NCBI GenBank assembly: GCA_963693285.1
Contig: OY848921.1
Span: forward strand, 6,337,229 to 6,401,228
Direction of reading: 5' to 3'
DNA: 64,000 nucleotides
DNA from: Xestospongia muta
Lineage: Eukaryota > Porifera > Demospongiae > Haplosclerida > Petrosiidae
Shown: positions 1-11,484 of the stretch, piece after piece
Position numbering within the stretch: the stretch's first letter is position 1
Layout of the letters: every line of letters begins with the position of its first letter
Notes under the pieces: generated by a model
The model's database searches: none
What the model was told of the DNA's origin: nothing
The model's input: only the letters and a program-made list of their open reading frames with translations
Made by a program: the position numbers and the translations under genes

Positions 1-1628
1 TGTAGTTGTTTATATTAATTAATGTTATAAGGCTTTAATAACAATCCTTGTTACTATGTGTTTTTCTTTGTTTTTTATGTTCCTATGATGACAAACCTAT
101 ACTCTCATTGTCCAACTATTTATAGGAGGTAAGCATGTACAATGTCGATTCATGTGATCTCATTTGTATTTTATCTTAATTGTGTAGTTGTTTATATTAA
201 TTAAACTTATTAGGTTTTAATTACAATGCTTGTTACTATGTGTCTTTCTTTGTTTTTTTATGTTCCTATGATAACAAACCTATAATCTCATTATCACAAC
301 TATTTATAGAGGGTAAGTATGTGCAATGTCAAATCATGTGATTCATTTCCATTTTATATTAATTGTGTAGTTGTTTATATTAATTAAAGTTATTAGACTT
401 TAATAACAATTTTTGTTACTATGTGTTTTTCTTTGTTTTTTATGTTCCTATGATGACAAACCTATACTCTCATTATCCAACTATTTCTAGGAGGTAAGTA
501 TGTACAATATCAATTTATGTGATCTCATTTGTATTTTATTTTAATTGTGTAGTTGTTTATATTAATTAAAGTTATTAGGTTTTATCTACAATCTTTGTTA
601 CTATGTGTCTTTCTTTGTTTTTTTATGTTCCTATGATGACAAACCTATACTATCATTGTCACAACTATTTATAGGAGGTAAGTTTTTACAATGTCAATTC
701 ATTTAATTTCATTTGCATTTTATCTTAATTGTATAGTTGTTTATATTAATTAAAGGTATTAGGTTTTAATTATAATCCTTGTTAATATATGTCTTTCTTT
801 ATTTTTTATGTTCCTATGATGACAAACCTATACTTTTATTGTCACAACTATTTATAGGAGGTAAGTATGTACAATGTCAATTCATGTGATCTCATTTGTA
901 TTTTATCTTAATTGTGTAATGCTTATATTAATAAAAGTTATAAGGTTTTAATTACAGTCCTTGTTACTATGTGTCTTTCTTTGTTTTTTATGTTCCTATG
1001 ATGACGATCTTATACTCTCATTGGCACAATTATTTATAGGAGGTAAGTTTGTACAATGTCAATTCATGTCATCTCATTTGTATTTTATCTTAATTATGTA
1101 GTTGTTTAAATTAATTAAACTTATAAAGTTTTAATTGCAATCCTTGTTACTATGTGTCTTTCTTTATTTTTTATGTTCCTATGATGACAAACCTATACTC
1201 TCATTGTCACAACTATTTATAGAGGGTAAGTATGTACAATGTCAATTCATGTGATCTCATTTGCATTTTATATTAATTGTGTAGTTGTTTATATTTATTA
1301 AAGTTATTAAGTTTTAATTACAATCCATGTTACTATGTTTCTTTCTTTATTTTTTATGTTCCTATGATGACAAACCTATACTATTATTGTCACAACTATT
1401 TATAGAGGGTAAGTATGTACAATGTCAATTCATGTGATTTCATTTGTATTGAATCTTAATTGTGTAGTTGTTTATATTAATTAAAGTTATTAGGTTTTAA
1501 TTAAAATTTTTGTTACTATGTGTCTTTCTTTGTTTTTTATGTTCCTATGATGACAAACCTATACTTTCATTGTCACAACTATTTATAATATATACTCCCA
1601 TTGTTGCAACTATTTATAGAGGGTAAAG
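1..1628 (+). repeat. Satellite array 1, about nine ~180-bp monomers
   Basis: Direct tandem repeats with a period of about 180 bp. Each monomer has an AT-rich body, a T-rich stretch (TGTGTCTTTCTTTG...), a conserved block (CCTATGATGACAAACC), and then the junction TATTTATAG / three bases / GTAAGT. The three-base slot reads GAG or AGG throughout this array; for example AGG at 310-312 lies between TATAG at 305-309 and GTAAGT at 313-318. The last monomer, near 1,560-1,628, has a partial internal duplication and a degenerate donor (GTAAAG) where the array meets unique sequence. The array lies upstream of the first Roc-COR gene, in the same orientation. Confidence 0.95.
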
Positions 1629-3515
1629 CCTAATTCGCATAATGACGCAAAGTCTTGCATAGTGTTGCGTATGTATGTTAATTAATGAATCCAATGCTTG
1701 CACAATGGATAAATTTGACCTATCGCAAAGCAAGGATGATGTTTATATGATGGAATCATTTTCTCTCTTGACTTTACAAGCAGTGTGTTCAGCCAATCAG
1801 TTTTCAATAACCATGTGTTTGCACATACCAATGTGTTTCTGACCATTTGTTCTTATCAATTACTTACAAATTTACTGGATACTAAATTGACCTGTTGTTT
1901 ATTTTTTATGTCAACTATTTACCTGCTGATATCAAATATAACATATACATGTATAGAGGAAGCTTGAAAGAGGTAAAGTATTTATGTATTACCTAATATT
2001 AGATTATAGTGCTAGGAGATATAACAATGCAACAAAAACTAATTCTATACTATTGTCATATCACTTCTCAAGTCATTTTTGTAAAGCTTTAGAATAGACC
2101 ATGCCTTATCTGTTCTATATGATGTGCAGACAAATTAAAAACACTTTATATTGAGAAGTGTTATATTATATAGTTAATGTTTTTATTGCATTTTGTATTT
2201 TTAAGAATCTCACAATGCTCAAAAATTAAATGACGTGATAAATGATCATTATATTAATAAAGTTTTAACCAAAAGAAACATTTGCAAAAATTATATTCCA
2301 CATAATCTCAATTATTGAAGCCAGTTCAAAACTTTTAAACAGCACTGATAGGAACATTATATGAAAGTATCAATTGTGATATCTTTGCAGTATTTAGAAA
2401 GACAGCGATATCACAAAAATATTTCTCTTCTGCAATACAGACCTGATTTTTAATCTCAATGTAGTTTATATAGCATTGATTGTGCCTCACATATATATAA
2501 CAATGAAGTATTGTCAAACCTTGAAGTGAGACAATTAATCATGAGTTGCAGTATTTATTACACAGAGAAACTCTCCATCAATGTCATTCTTAGCAATGTA
2601 TTTCAAACCCCATATAATTGCATATATATTCAGTAAGTATGACTACATTATTTAACTGGCTACTGAATACTGAGTATTGAAAGAAAATGTATGTGTTAAT
2701 AAAACAATAACAACTATCATCCTGACTATAAGAGATACTATTGTTCCCAGGCACAAACTAATTCTATAACAACTTATATTAGTGAGATGATGTTGCTTCA
2801 AGAATTACCATTGTTTACCCAATACTGAATCTTACTATATAGTTGAAGTATAACGTCATCTGAGCAAGATTGCTGTATCATCATTCTTGTATGTTGTATT
2901 GTGTAATTAGTCCTAATAATATCTGTTAACCTCACTCTAACTATTGATTCTTCATTGGAAATAACCACATTGACCTATTTAATGTTCATAATATTTTGTA
3001 GCCAAATTCTTCACAAGCCTCAGATTCCTAACATAATTGGTATTGTTCTTATTGCATTATTTATATATATATAGTCAATATTTTGTTAATTGAAGACTTT
3101 GCAAAAATTTAAATAGCAGTTATTGACTTTGACCAACCAATCTGTAGATAATATAATAATTTTTGTTGAAAATTAAATTACTTCACCATAATCACTGTGA
3201 ATATCCCTAGTCAAGTTTCAACAGTTACAAATTCTACCATTTTATTAACTATCCAGGTATATGCTTTGAAGCACAATTGATCATACCATATTATAGTTTG
3301 TTAATACCATATTAATTGTAACAACTGTCATGACTTAATGTTAACTGAAGTGTAGTTACTATTGTAGTATTTCTCAGAAACACAATGGTTTAGTAAATGT
3401 ATATTGAATTTTAATTTGTCACGGTACATATAGAACTACCCTCTAAACAAATATATATTAAATCAGGATAATATTTTATGATATTGATAATCATTGTTTA
3501 ATTTTTATCTGATAG
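1629..3515. other. Non-coding stretch upstream of the Roc-COR gene, copy A
   Basis: No convincing coding exon is visible; the open frames are short and AT-rich. From about 1,830 the sequence is homologous to 34,020-35,612, so the duplicated block begins near here. A segment of roughly 780 bp (about 2,020-2,795) has no counterpart in copy B: it is either an insertion here or a deletion there, and I saw no clear terminal repeats. The stretch ends in a good splice acceptor (TTTTATCTGATAG, AG at 3514-3515), so at least one upstream exon of the Roc-COR gene should exist. I could not identify it. Confidence 0.5.
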
Positions 3516-6183
3516 ATGCCTATAAGAGAGCTCTAGCAGAGGGAGAAATGGATGTAGCATATGGACGTGTTATGTTACTTGGTTCAGCTGGAGTAGGGAA
3601 AAGTAGCTTAAAGCGATCATTGATGAAGTTACCATGGCAACCTCACACTAACAGCACCATTATATCTGATGTCAGTTGTGTTCGACCATTTGGACATGAG
3701 TGGTATGCAATGAACCTGGAAGATACTGATGACAAATGGAGAGAAGTAACCTTTGAAGACGAGATAGAAGAAATGGCACAACTACTTGCTATAGTATATA
3801 AAAATCGTTCCAGTCCCAGATCTGTGCTCAATACAATGGCAGCCTCAGCACTCTACCCTATAGCTGCTATGATGAGGGCTTCATCCTTATCTTCACAACT
3901 AGTTCAATATATAGAGACCACTAAAGTTGAGAAAATTCTTTCAAAAGCTATAGCTCGTTCCAAGCATATATCCAGAGGTGATCTTATTAGTATTAAACCG
4001 CAGCCATTTTTGCACATCTGGGATTGTGGTGGTCAGCCTGTTTTTCTTGAAATCCTACCTGCCTTCCTGACTCCTCGTACATTGTTCCTCCTCCTGTTTG
4101 ATGCCTCTAAGGATTTCAATGAAAGGTGGCAGTCTATACAGAATATTGAGGGGAGGCAAATTTTTGGTGAGGAAGTAAACATCAGCACACTTGACCTGAT
4201 ACTCAACTGGATGGCTAACATTCATGGTCATCTCATTCATCGTGACAAAGAAGGCAGTCTTTGTGAGTACCCTCGTATGTACTGCATTGGTACCCATGGT
4301 GATGTCCTAAAGACCAATGAGAAGAAGAAAGCAGTTGTAGATGAGCTAGAGTCCAACTATAAAGATAAGGCATTTTTGGAACTTGTTAAAGAAACTTTGA
4401 TTATCGACAACACCACTTCTGGTAAAGGAAAACATGAAGATCCAAATCTCATTAAGCTACGTAGAGCTATTTGTCAGTTCACATATGAAAAGCTCATTGT
4501 CAGGACTCCAGTTAGCTGGGTTCTCTTTCGCAAAATAATCCAAATGTTTGAAAAAAATGTAATCGATCTTAAAGAAGCTCATGCTATTGGAGTAGCTTGT
4601 AAAATACCTCATGATGATGTTCCAAAGGTCCTCCTGTTTTATCATGATCTAGGAGTAGTGCTGTTCTATCCCCATATTACTGGTTTGAGTAACAAAGTGA
4701 TTATTAATCCTAAATGGTTTGTGGAAACACTTGGGAAAGTGTTGACACTAGATGGACAAGCTGATGGACAAACAAGACTAATGTGGACATTACTACAGGA
4801 AAAAGGCATTCTAGTAGAGCCATTTTATGTGTCCCTTTGGAAAGAATGTAGAGCAGACCTTAGTCCAGAAGATATAATTGAACTTTTAGTTCATTTTCGT
4901 CTTGCTGCTAAAGTTACTACTAAGGTATATTATGATCGAACAGTCAAGCAGTATTTTTTGCCAGCCACACTTCCAACTTTCAAAGAAGATCCCAACAAAG
5001 CTCTACCAAGTTATCGTCTTCAAGCTACTCCACTACATATCACTTTTAGCACAAAATTTGTACCTCCTGGTTTTTTTACACGTTTCATTACCTCTCTGGC
5101 TAGTAATCCATCTTGTGAGCTTATGTTTGAATGTGGTATATATCGCAATCGTGTCACTTTTGTATATCACAAATCAGATGATCACATCACACTCACTGAT
5201 CTCCACTATGCTATACAAGTTGATGTATTACGATATGCTCCAGCTAGCTTGGACATTCCATCCTTTGATACAATATGTCAAGAACTATTGAGTGTTCTTA
5301 AAAGTTGTGGAGATCTCATTGAACAAACTCTTACAGGTCATTGGGGAATGATGAATGAATCCACTCAATCTGTCTCTATGGAGAGGGAATTTCAATATGT
5401 ATGTAGATCAAAAGAATGTGATCAATCTGAGGTTCATTACTTTAATATATCAGTAGACAAGTCTTCCATTCTCTGTAAAAAGAGTATGTATAGATCATAT
5501 CGTGGACCTACTGCTGAAGAAAGAGTCTGGTTTAAAGGATGGAACATACCAGGAGAGGTACAGTTCATGAGACATCATTATAATGTCTCAATATATTCTT
5601 TATAGGCAGTGTCTCTTGAATCGTTATCACCTCCTGTAGCCATGTTGTCAAGTGCTACTGTTCAAATTTGTCAGCAAGTGTCTCTTGAAGGTGAAAGAGG
5701 TAAGTCAGATCATTGTGTATATGAATTGTTATGTAAATTGTCATAATTACATGTACATAATGTTTTGTGGCCTTTATGGGTTTGAACATCTTTATAGTCA
5801 TCAAAACTGGTTGGTTTATTCCTCTTACATAGTGAATACATATTGTATTAATTGTAGATATTTCTAGTGTTCTATCAAAAGTTCCTACTGGTAAAGATGC
5901 CCTCTCATTACTCATTCCTATTATGAATCAGTGGTATATCATTGGTGGTGCACTAGATATTAATCCTGGTAAGCTCAACATTTTAGATCAAAGTCAGGAT
6001 CCAGTCAAGACAAAGCTTTTCAAAGTCATCATATATTGGCTGAATGAAAAGGCTAGGGCAGCTACTTGGGGAGAGCTAATTGATGTAGTTGAAGGTGACA
6101 TTGTGGAAAGTCATCAAACTGGTGAGAGTATTCGTGAATTTCTAAGAAAACCAGATATATACACAAAATATTCTGGTCAATGA
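3516..6183 (+). pseudogene. Roc-COR GTPase with death domain, copy A (in-frame stop)
   Basis: Two exons are visible: 3516-5699 and 5858-6183, joined by a GTAAGT...TGTAG intron in a phase that continues the protein. The Roc part has a P-loop (GSAGVGKSS), a G3 motif (WDCGGQ) and THGD where the guanine-specificity motif is expected. A COR-like region follows. The second exon encodes a helical death-domain-like segment (around NQWYIIGGALDI ... WLNEKARAATWGELIDVV). Proteins of this class couple a Roc GTPase switch to death-fold signalling. Copy A has TAG at 5603-5605 where copy B has CAG, so translation would stop after the COR region and lose the death domain. It is either a pseudogene or a shortened, death-domain-free product. 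The first coding exon is missing from view; 3516 follows an acceptor, and the ATG at 3494 lies in the intron. Confidence 0.8.
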
Positions 6184-6523
6184 ATCGATTGTTTTTGTTA
6201 TACACTAATACATGTATTTTTAGAACTTGGACACATTCTTCAAGTTGTTTTACAAAACATTAAATACTTTGATAATAACTTTGTCTTCTTAGTTTTGATA
6301 TTAGTTTTAATATGAGTTTGTATTAAAGTGCTAGTATATCTATATGTTTTATTAGTGATTTCTTCTTTCTAGTCAACATACATGATCTATTATTTGGTCT
6401 TATATTTACACATATTGTGTCATATTATGTAATTAAATTAATAAGCTTTGTCATGATAACACAATTGTTTATATCACATGTTAGACCAGACAAGTCATAA
6501 TTTACACCCACACTGTGTGTTAG
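6184..6523. other. Intergenic spacer, Roc-COR to Reeler gene
   Basis: AT-rich sequence with no open frame of note. It is nearly identical to 38281-38620 in copy B. It should hold the 3' untranslated region of the Roc-COR gene and the upstream promoter of the Reeler gene. Confidence 0.5.
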
Positions 6524-6530
6524 TATAAAA
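6524..6530 (+). promoter_or_regulatory. TATA box of Reeler gene, copy A
   Basis: TATAAAA lies 62 bp upstream of the Reeler gene ATG and is conserved at the same spacing in copy B. This distance suits a TATA element with a short leader. The start site is not visible directly. Confidence 0.6.
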
Positions 6531-6585
6531 GCTTAGTAATCTCCTGTTACAGTTTACTAGTATTTAGCTTGTACATCTAGTAACA

Positions 6586-9500
6586 ATGAAGTTAAACTAC
6601 TTTGCTGTTCTGGTCCTTACAATATTATTGATAGAGACTAGTATTGCATTCAGTAGTGGAGCTCCTTCAGATACATGTAGTACTATGCAACCAAGTCATG
6701 GAGCTAATGTACCTAGTGATTGTGGACCTAATTGTCCATTTAATGTTGTAGTAACTAATATTGGTGGACAACCAGTTCAAGGGAATATTGATTATCGATG
6801 TGGACAAGTACACACAAGTAAGTAAAATGACTCTATATGATTTGTACCACTACATTAGAGAAATGATTGACTAATATAGTTACTAATATTATTAATATAT
6901 TAATTCACTATTATAGTTTGTTGATATAATGAAAGATATCTACTAATATTATTAAGAGAGATTGAATCAAATTATATTAATATCTTGTCATCTTTCTCTA
7001 TTAGTTGTAGTATCTACTGATGATCCATCAGTTCAATTTCGTGGCTCCATGTTAGAAATAAGAGAGACCACTAATACTTTTTATAACCAGTCACCATTTG
7101 CTGGTCAGTTCGTAAACTTTGGAGTATCACAAGCTGGTACATGTCCTGGTGTTGGACCTGTAAGTAGTTTATAGAATATGTATTTTATAATAGTATGTAC
7201 ACATTAATATAAACTGTTGTATTACATTATATCTTTCTAAGTAGTCTATTATAAAGATACAATGATTATATTAATACTCTATATTTTAGGGCCACATTAC
7301 TTGTTGAAGATTTGTCAGATCAAAACAACAATTTTATCCTCAATAATGAACTTGGTTGATCTCTACAGCTAAATAATATCTATCTTAATATATGATGTAT
7401 TTACTGTAACAAATATACTTTGTTTAAAATTCATAACTATATAACATATAGTTATGTCAGACCATCGTTATAGTCTAGTTATAATATAACACTCTGTTAT
7501 AGGGTGCCTATGGTACACACACTGAGAACAGTGATAAGACTTCCCTCACCTTTCAATGGTTGGCACCTTCTAATGGTAATGCTCCTTCATCAGTGACTTT
7601 ATGGTAAAGTCTTCATGATACATCATTAATGTTCTCTAATCTTGTTAGGTTCACTGTGTGTAGAATGTTTAGTTTGTTTCATGTTATACTGAGAGGTCCT
7701 GATCTTGTAAGTAAAATATCTTTTCATTTTATGTCATATGTATGTAATATGTATGTAGACACCGGACCCAGTGTTTTGTGATACTGCCACTACACCAACT
7801 ACTCCACCCACTACCCCACCCACTACTCCACTCACTACCCACCCACTACCCCACCAACTACTCCACCAACTACCCCGCCAACTACTCCACCAACTACTCC
7901 ACCCACTACCCCACCAACTACTCCACCAACTACCCCGCCAACTACTTCACCACCTACTCCACCCACAATCCCTCCAACTACTCCACCAACTACTCCACCC
8001 ACTACCCCACCAACTACTCCACCAACTACCCCGCCAACTACTCCACCAACTACTCCACCCACTACCCCACCAACTACTCCACCAACTACTCCACCAACTA
8101 CCCTGCCAACTACTCCACCAACTACTCTACCCACTACCCCACCAACTACTTCACCAATTACTCCACCAACTACTCCACCAACTACCCCACCAACTACTCC
8201 ACCAACTACTCTGCCAACTACCCCACCAACTACTCCACCAACTACTCTACCAACTACCCTGCCAACTACTCCACCAACTACTCCACCAACTACTCTACCA
8301 ACTACCCTGCCAACTACTCCACCAACTACTCCACCAACTACCACGCCAACTACTCCACCCACTATGCCACCAACTACTCCACCAACTATCCCACCAACTA
8401 CTCCACCAACTACTCTACCAACTACCCCACAACTACTCCACCAACTACTCCACCCACTACCCCACAACTACTCCACCAACTACTCCACCCACTACCCCAC
8501 CAACTACTCCACCAACTACCCCGCCAACTACTCCACCAACTACTCCACCCACAATCCCACCAACTACTCCACCAACTACTCTACCAACTACCCTGCCAAC
8601 TACGCCACCAACTACTCTACCAACTATCCCACCAACTACTCCACCAACTACTCTACCAACTACCCCACAACTACTCCACCAACTACTCCACCCACTACCC
8701 CACCAACTACTCCACCAACTACCCCGCCAACTACTCCACCAACTACTCCACCCACAATCCCACCAACTACTCCACCAACTACTCCACCCACTACCCCACC
8801 AACTACTCCACCAACTACCCCGCCAACTACTCCACCAACTACTCCACCCACTACCCCACCAACTACTCCACCAACTACCCTGCCAACTACTCCACCAACT
8901 ACTCTACCCACTACCCCACCAACTACTTCACCAATTACTCCACCAACTACTCCACCAACTACCCCACCAACTACTCCACCAACTACTCTACCAACTACCC
9001 CACCAACTACTCCACCAACTACTCTACCAACTACTCCACCAACTACTCCACCAACTACTCCATCCACTACCCCACCAACTACTCTGCCAACTACTCCACA
9101 AACTACTGTCCCCACTACCCCACCGACTACCCCACCAGCTACTCCACCCACTACTCTACCAACTACTCCACCCACTACCCCACCCACTACTCCACCCACT
9201 ACATCTACACAGCCTACACTACCATCAAGTAAAATACTTTAAATGTATTAGTTTTTTAATTTATATTTATTGTTAACACAACGACCCAAGAAATTCAGAA
9301 TTTCTCTACTCAGAGATTCTCCAATAATTAGAGGTAACAGTCTACTTGCTTACATCAAGACATCACATAGAAGTATTAAATTGTCCTGTAAAATAACTGG
9401 TAGAAAATGGAGGGATTGTAAGTTATATATATTACATGTAACATATAATATCAATGAACATGTACAGGTAGTTCTGGAATTGTTAGATTTTATGATCTTC

Positions 9501-10153
9501 CTTCACGAAGAACACCTTATTATTTGAATATACGTGGTTATTCTTATTATGGATATGATGAATTTCACAGGATTTTTTGGATTGGTAAGTCATATTATGT
9601 GTTCCATTAAGTAGATGAGGTGTCTGACAGATGAATAGCTCTGTTATGAGATTACAATTGAGACTGACCCTATAATTATATAGTTCTTATAGCTAATTAC
9701 TACATGTGATATTATGATAATATGATATTTCATAGGTAAACCACTGTTCTGTGCTGTCGGCTTTATCAATAACGGTCTTACAATTAGTAATTCTAATGCT
9801 GTTGCTGAGTATAAAGCTGTTGGGAAAGCTGTAGAGTCTCTATTATGTCAACTAGATAATGGAGACTATTATCCCTGTAAGTCACTCTTGTTGTACAGTA
9901 ATATCACATACATAAATACTTTGAAATTTTTACAAATACCCTGATCTACTATAATTAGACATGTATCCTCACATACTGATAATCTATACTGTGTACTGGT
10001 ATCTATGGTGTCCAATTAAGAAGCCCAAAAGCCTTTGCTAATTACCTTTAATGATGATAAGTGAGGCTGTATTAGGTTTTTAGGTTTGTGGTTTCTAAAA
10101 CCAAAAAACTAAATGTATTAACATATAACTTTATTTACATATAACCACTAATG

Positions 10154-10194
<41 letters not shown>

Positions 10195-10362
10195 CTGTAA
10201 TGTGTAATGTTGCCTTGTTCATTCTATTTCTCTCTCATGTATTAAGGTACCAGTCCTGTTACTATTGAAAATTTAAGTTCTGGTAAACACACATTTATCA
10301 TAAAACCACAAGGAATAAACTGTACCAGGAAAAGAGCTGTAGCCATCCATTTCTATATCTAA
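6586..10362 (+). CDS. Secreted Reeler-domain protein with Pro/Thr stalk, copy A
   Basis: Nine exons join in phase: 6586-6817, 7005-7159, 7503-7603, 7649-7706, 7759-9228, 9291-9417, 9468-9584, 9736-9876 and 10247-10362. The start gives a clear signal peptide (MKLNYFAVLVLTILLIETS). Exons 1-4 form a Reeler domain (CSTMQPSHG near the N-terminus, FRGSMLEIRE, SLTFQWLAPSNG), a fold found in reelin and in secreted defence proteins of insects. Exon 5 is almost entirely a 12-bp repeat encoding a stalk. Exons 6-9 form a cysteine-containing beta-rich C-terminal part whose end (LLCQLDNGDYYPCTSPVTIENLSSGKHTF, split here: LLCQLDNGDYYPC then TSPVTIENLSSG) resembles Ig/FN3-like 'SLDG..PCTSP' modules. The frame stays open throughout, but in exon 5 four single-base deletions move it from TTPP to LLHQ repeats. 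The exon 6 acceptor (after CCCAAG) is the least certain boundary. Confidence 0.75.
7790..9215 (+). repeat. 12-bp coding minisatellite (ACTACTCCACCA family)
   Basis: About 118 units of a 12-bp repeat fill exon 5 of the Reeler gene. The unit has no stop codon in any of the three forward frames: it reads TTPP, LLHQ or YSTN. On the reverse strand one frame is also open (Gly/Val repeats). Single-base deletions near 7,835, 8,430, 8,466 and 8,668 (CCACAACT for CCACCAACT) change the frame without creating stops. Longer blocks, such as those starting near 8,468 and 8,667, are themselves repeated. In copy B only about six units survive. Confidence 0.95.
10154..10191. repeat. AT microsatellite in Reeler intron 8
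   Basis: A run of about 19 AT dinucleotides lies in the last intron of the Reeler gene. Copy B carries an expanded and interrupted version near 40,531-40,580. Confidence 0.9.
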
Positions 10363-10546
10363 AGACGTTATCTCATTTATTTATATATACATAATTATTT
10401 CAGTTATAAAAAATAATTTATTTAAATTGCAAGGCCTTTACAAATTTTCTTTATTTAATTATATTCAATACAATCTACGGTGTTAATGTACAGTGTTAAC
10501 AAAGATTAAAATGTCAGTTAAAACATGCTATCATTAGTAAAATAGT

Positions 10547-11484
10547 CTAATTGTTAGGGAGGGCTAGTTCAGGTATATTGTAGTAGAGATCAAGAGAACT
10601 AGGATTAGCTAGAGCTCCACGTTGTTTGATGTTACCTCCTGAAATGATCCTCTTGACAGCTACCTCAACCTTCTTGGAATTGATAGTATACTGGAGAGAG
10701 AGAAAAGGACTTAGCATAATGTAAATAGTCAGTAATATAACAAATGTTTTGTCCACTATTAATACTGTTGTTTCATACACTTACAATAACTATATTTATT
10801 ATATCCATAGTTACCTGTGACAATGGCTACTGTATTTTAAGTGTGATAATTATAACCAGTATATATTACTAGACAAAACTTACTGGAATATCTTGAATCT
10901 TTAGTATGACAGCTGGAACATGTTGTGCTGACAGTTCACGTCTCATGACAGTCTTTATTTTACTAACTAGCTCTGGAGTGAATCTAACCACAGTAATATA
11001 ACAAGATGACTTTTAAGTATAGAGTCATACCTGTATCCATCTGCCATTTTCAAAAAGAGGACGACCCTTTCATCAGAACCAGTAGATTGTCCTACACAAA
11101 CACTATCGGCAACTTCATCAAATTTCTCCACTAGAAATGACACAAATGTAATATAACACATAACATATCCATACATGTATGTATGTTAGTGAGCAGTAAC
11201 AGCAAGTTTGTGTTAGGTGTTGTTAATAACTCACCAATATTGTAACTTTCTGCACTTCCAAATCGAACACCATTAGGATTTAAAGTACCATCACTAAAAG
11301 ACAATACATATTGTTTACTTAGAACACATTTATTTACAAATTTTTCATTTGATGGTTTAACTGTCTCTCTACTCTATTCACAAGTCCATCCATCAATCCA
11401 TTCATTCATATACCTTCTTCCTAACATAACAATTCCTCCAGTTTTAGAACTAATAGAACAGTAGTCACCATGTGCCCAAAGCAT
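10547..11484 (-). pseudogene. AACS: Acetoacetyl-CoA synthetase, 3' exons only, copy A
   Basis: Five minus-strand exons join in phase: 11414-11484, 11235-11293, 11031-11130, 10884-10983 and 10547-10690. They encode the C-terminal ~150 residues of acetoacetyl-CoA synthetase, the cytosolic ligase that activates acetoacetate. Recognisable pieces are [63 protein letters not shown] and [12 protein letters not shown], the last holding the Lys-rich C-terminal active-site loop typical of acyl-CoA synthetases. The five exons show no stop or frameshift. The full enzyme has about 670 residues; I found none of the first ~515 in the 1.7 kb upstream (up to 13,208), where the next gene starts in the opposite direction. 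This is therefore a truncated copy, unless remote exons are spliced in from elsewhere. Confidence 0.85.

Noticed and set aside
1785..1967. Short open frames in the unique sequence (also 2335-2517, 12601-12816, 17241-17495, 33139-33448)
   Set aside because: Length and composition are those expected by chance in AT-rich non-coding DNA; no domain, signal peptide pattern or conservation as protein between blocks.
3494..3515. ATG at 3494 as the true start of the Roc-COR protein
   Set aside because: The sequence up to 3515 ends in a strong acceptor, and in copy B the equivalent upstream frame contains a stop. Homology between the copies as coding sequence begins at the acceptor.
4902..5291. 129-codon frame overlapping the Roc-COR exon (also 36999-37388)
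   Set aside because: It is a shifted-frame shadow of the Roc-COR coding sequence, and its residue pattern follows from the AT-rich codons of the real frame.
7835..8467. Reverse-strand Gly/Val repeat frames (also 8660-9199) as a glycine-rich protein
   Set aside because: They are the complement of the Pro/Thr minisatellite, with no start context or splice structure of their own. The sense strand is explained by the Reeler gene.
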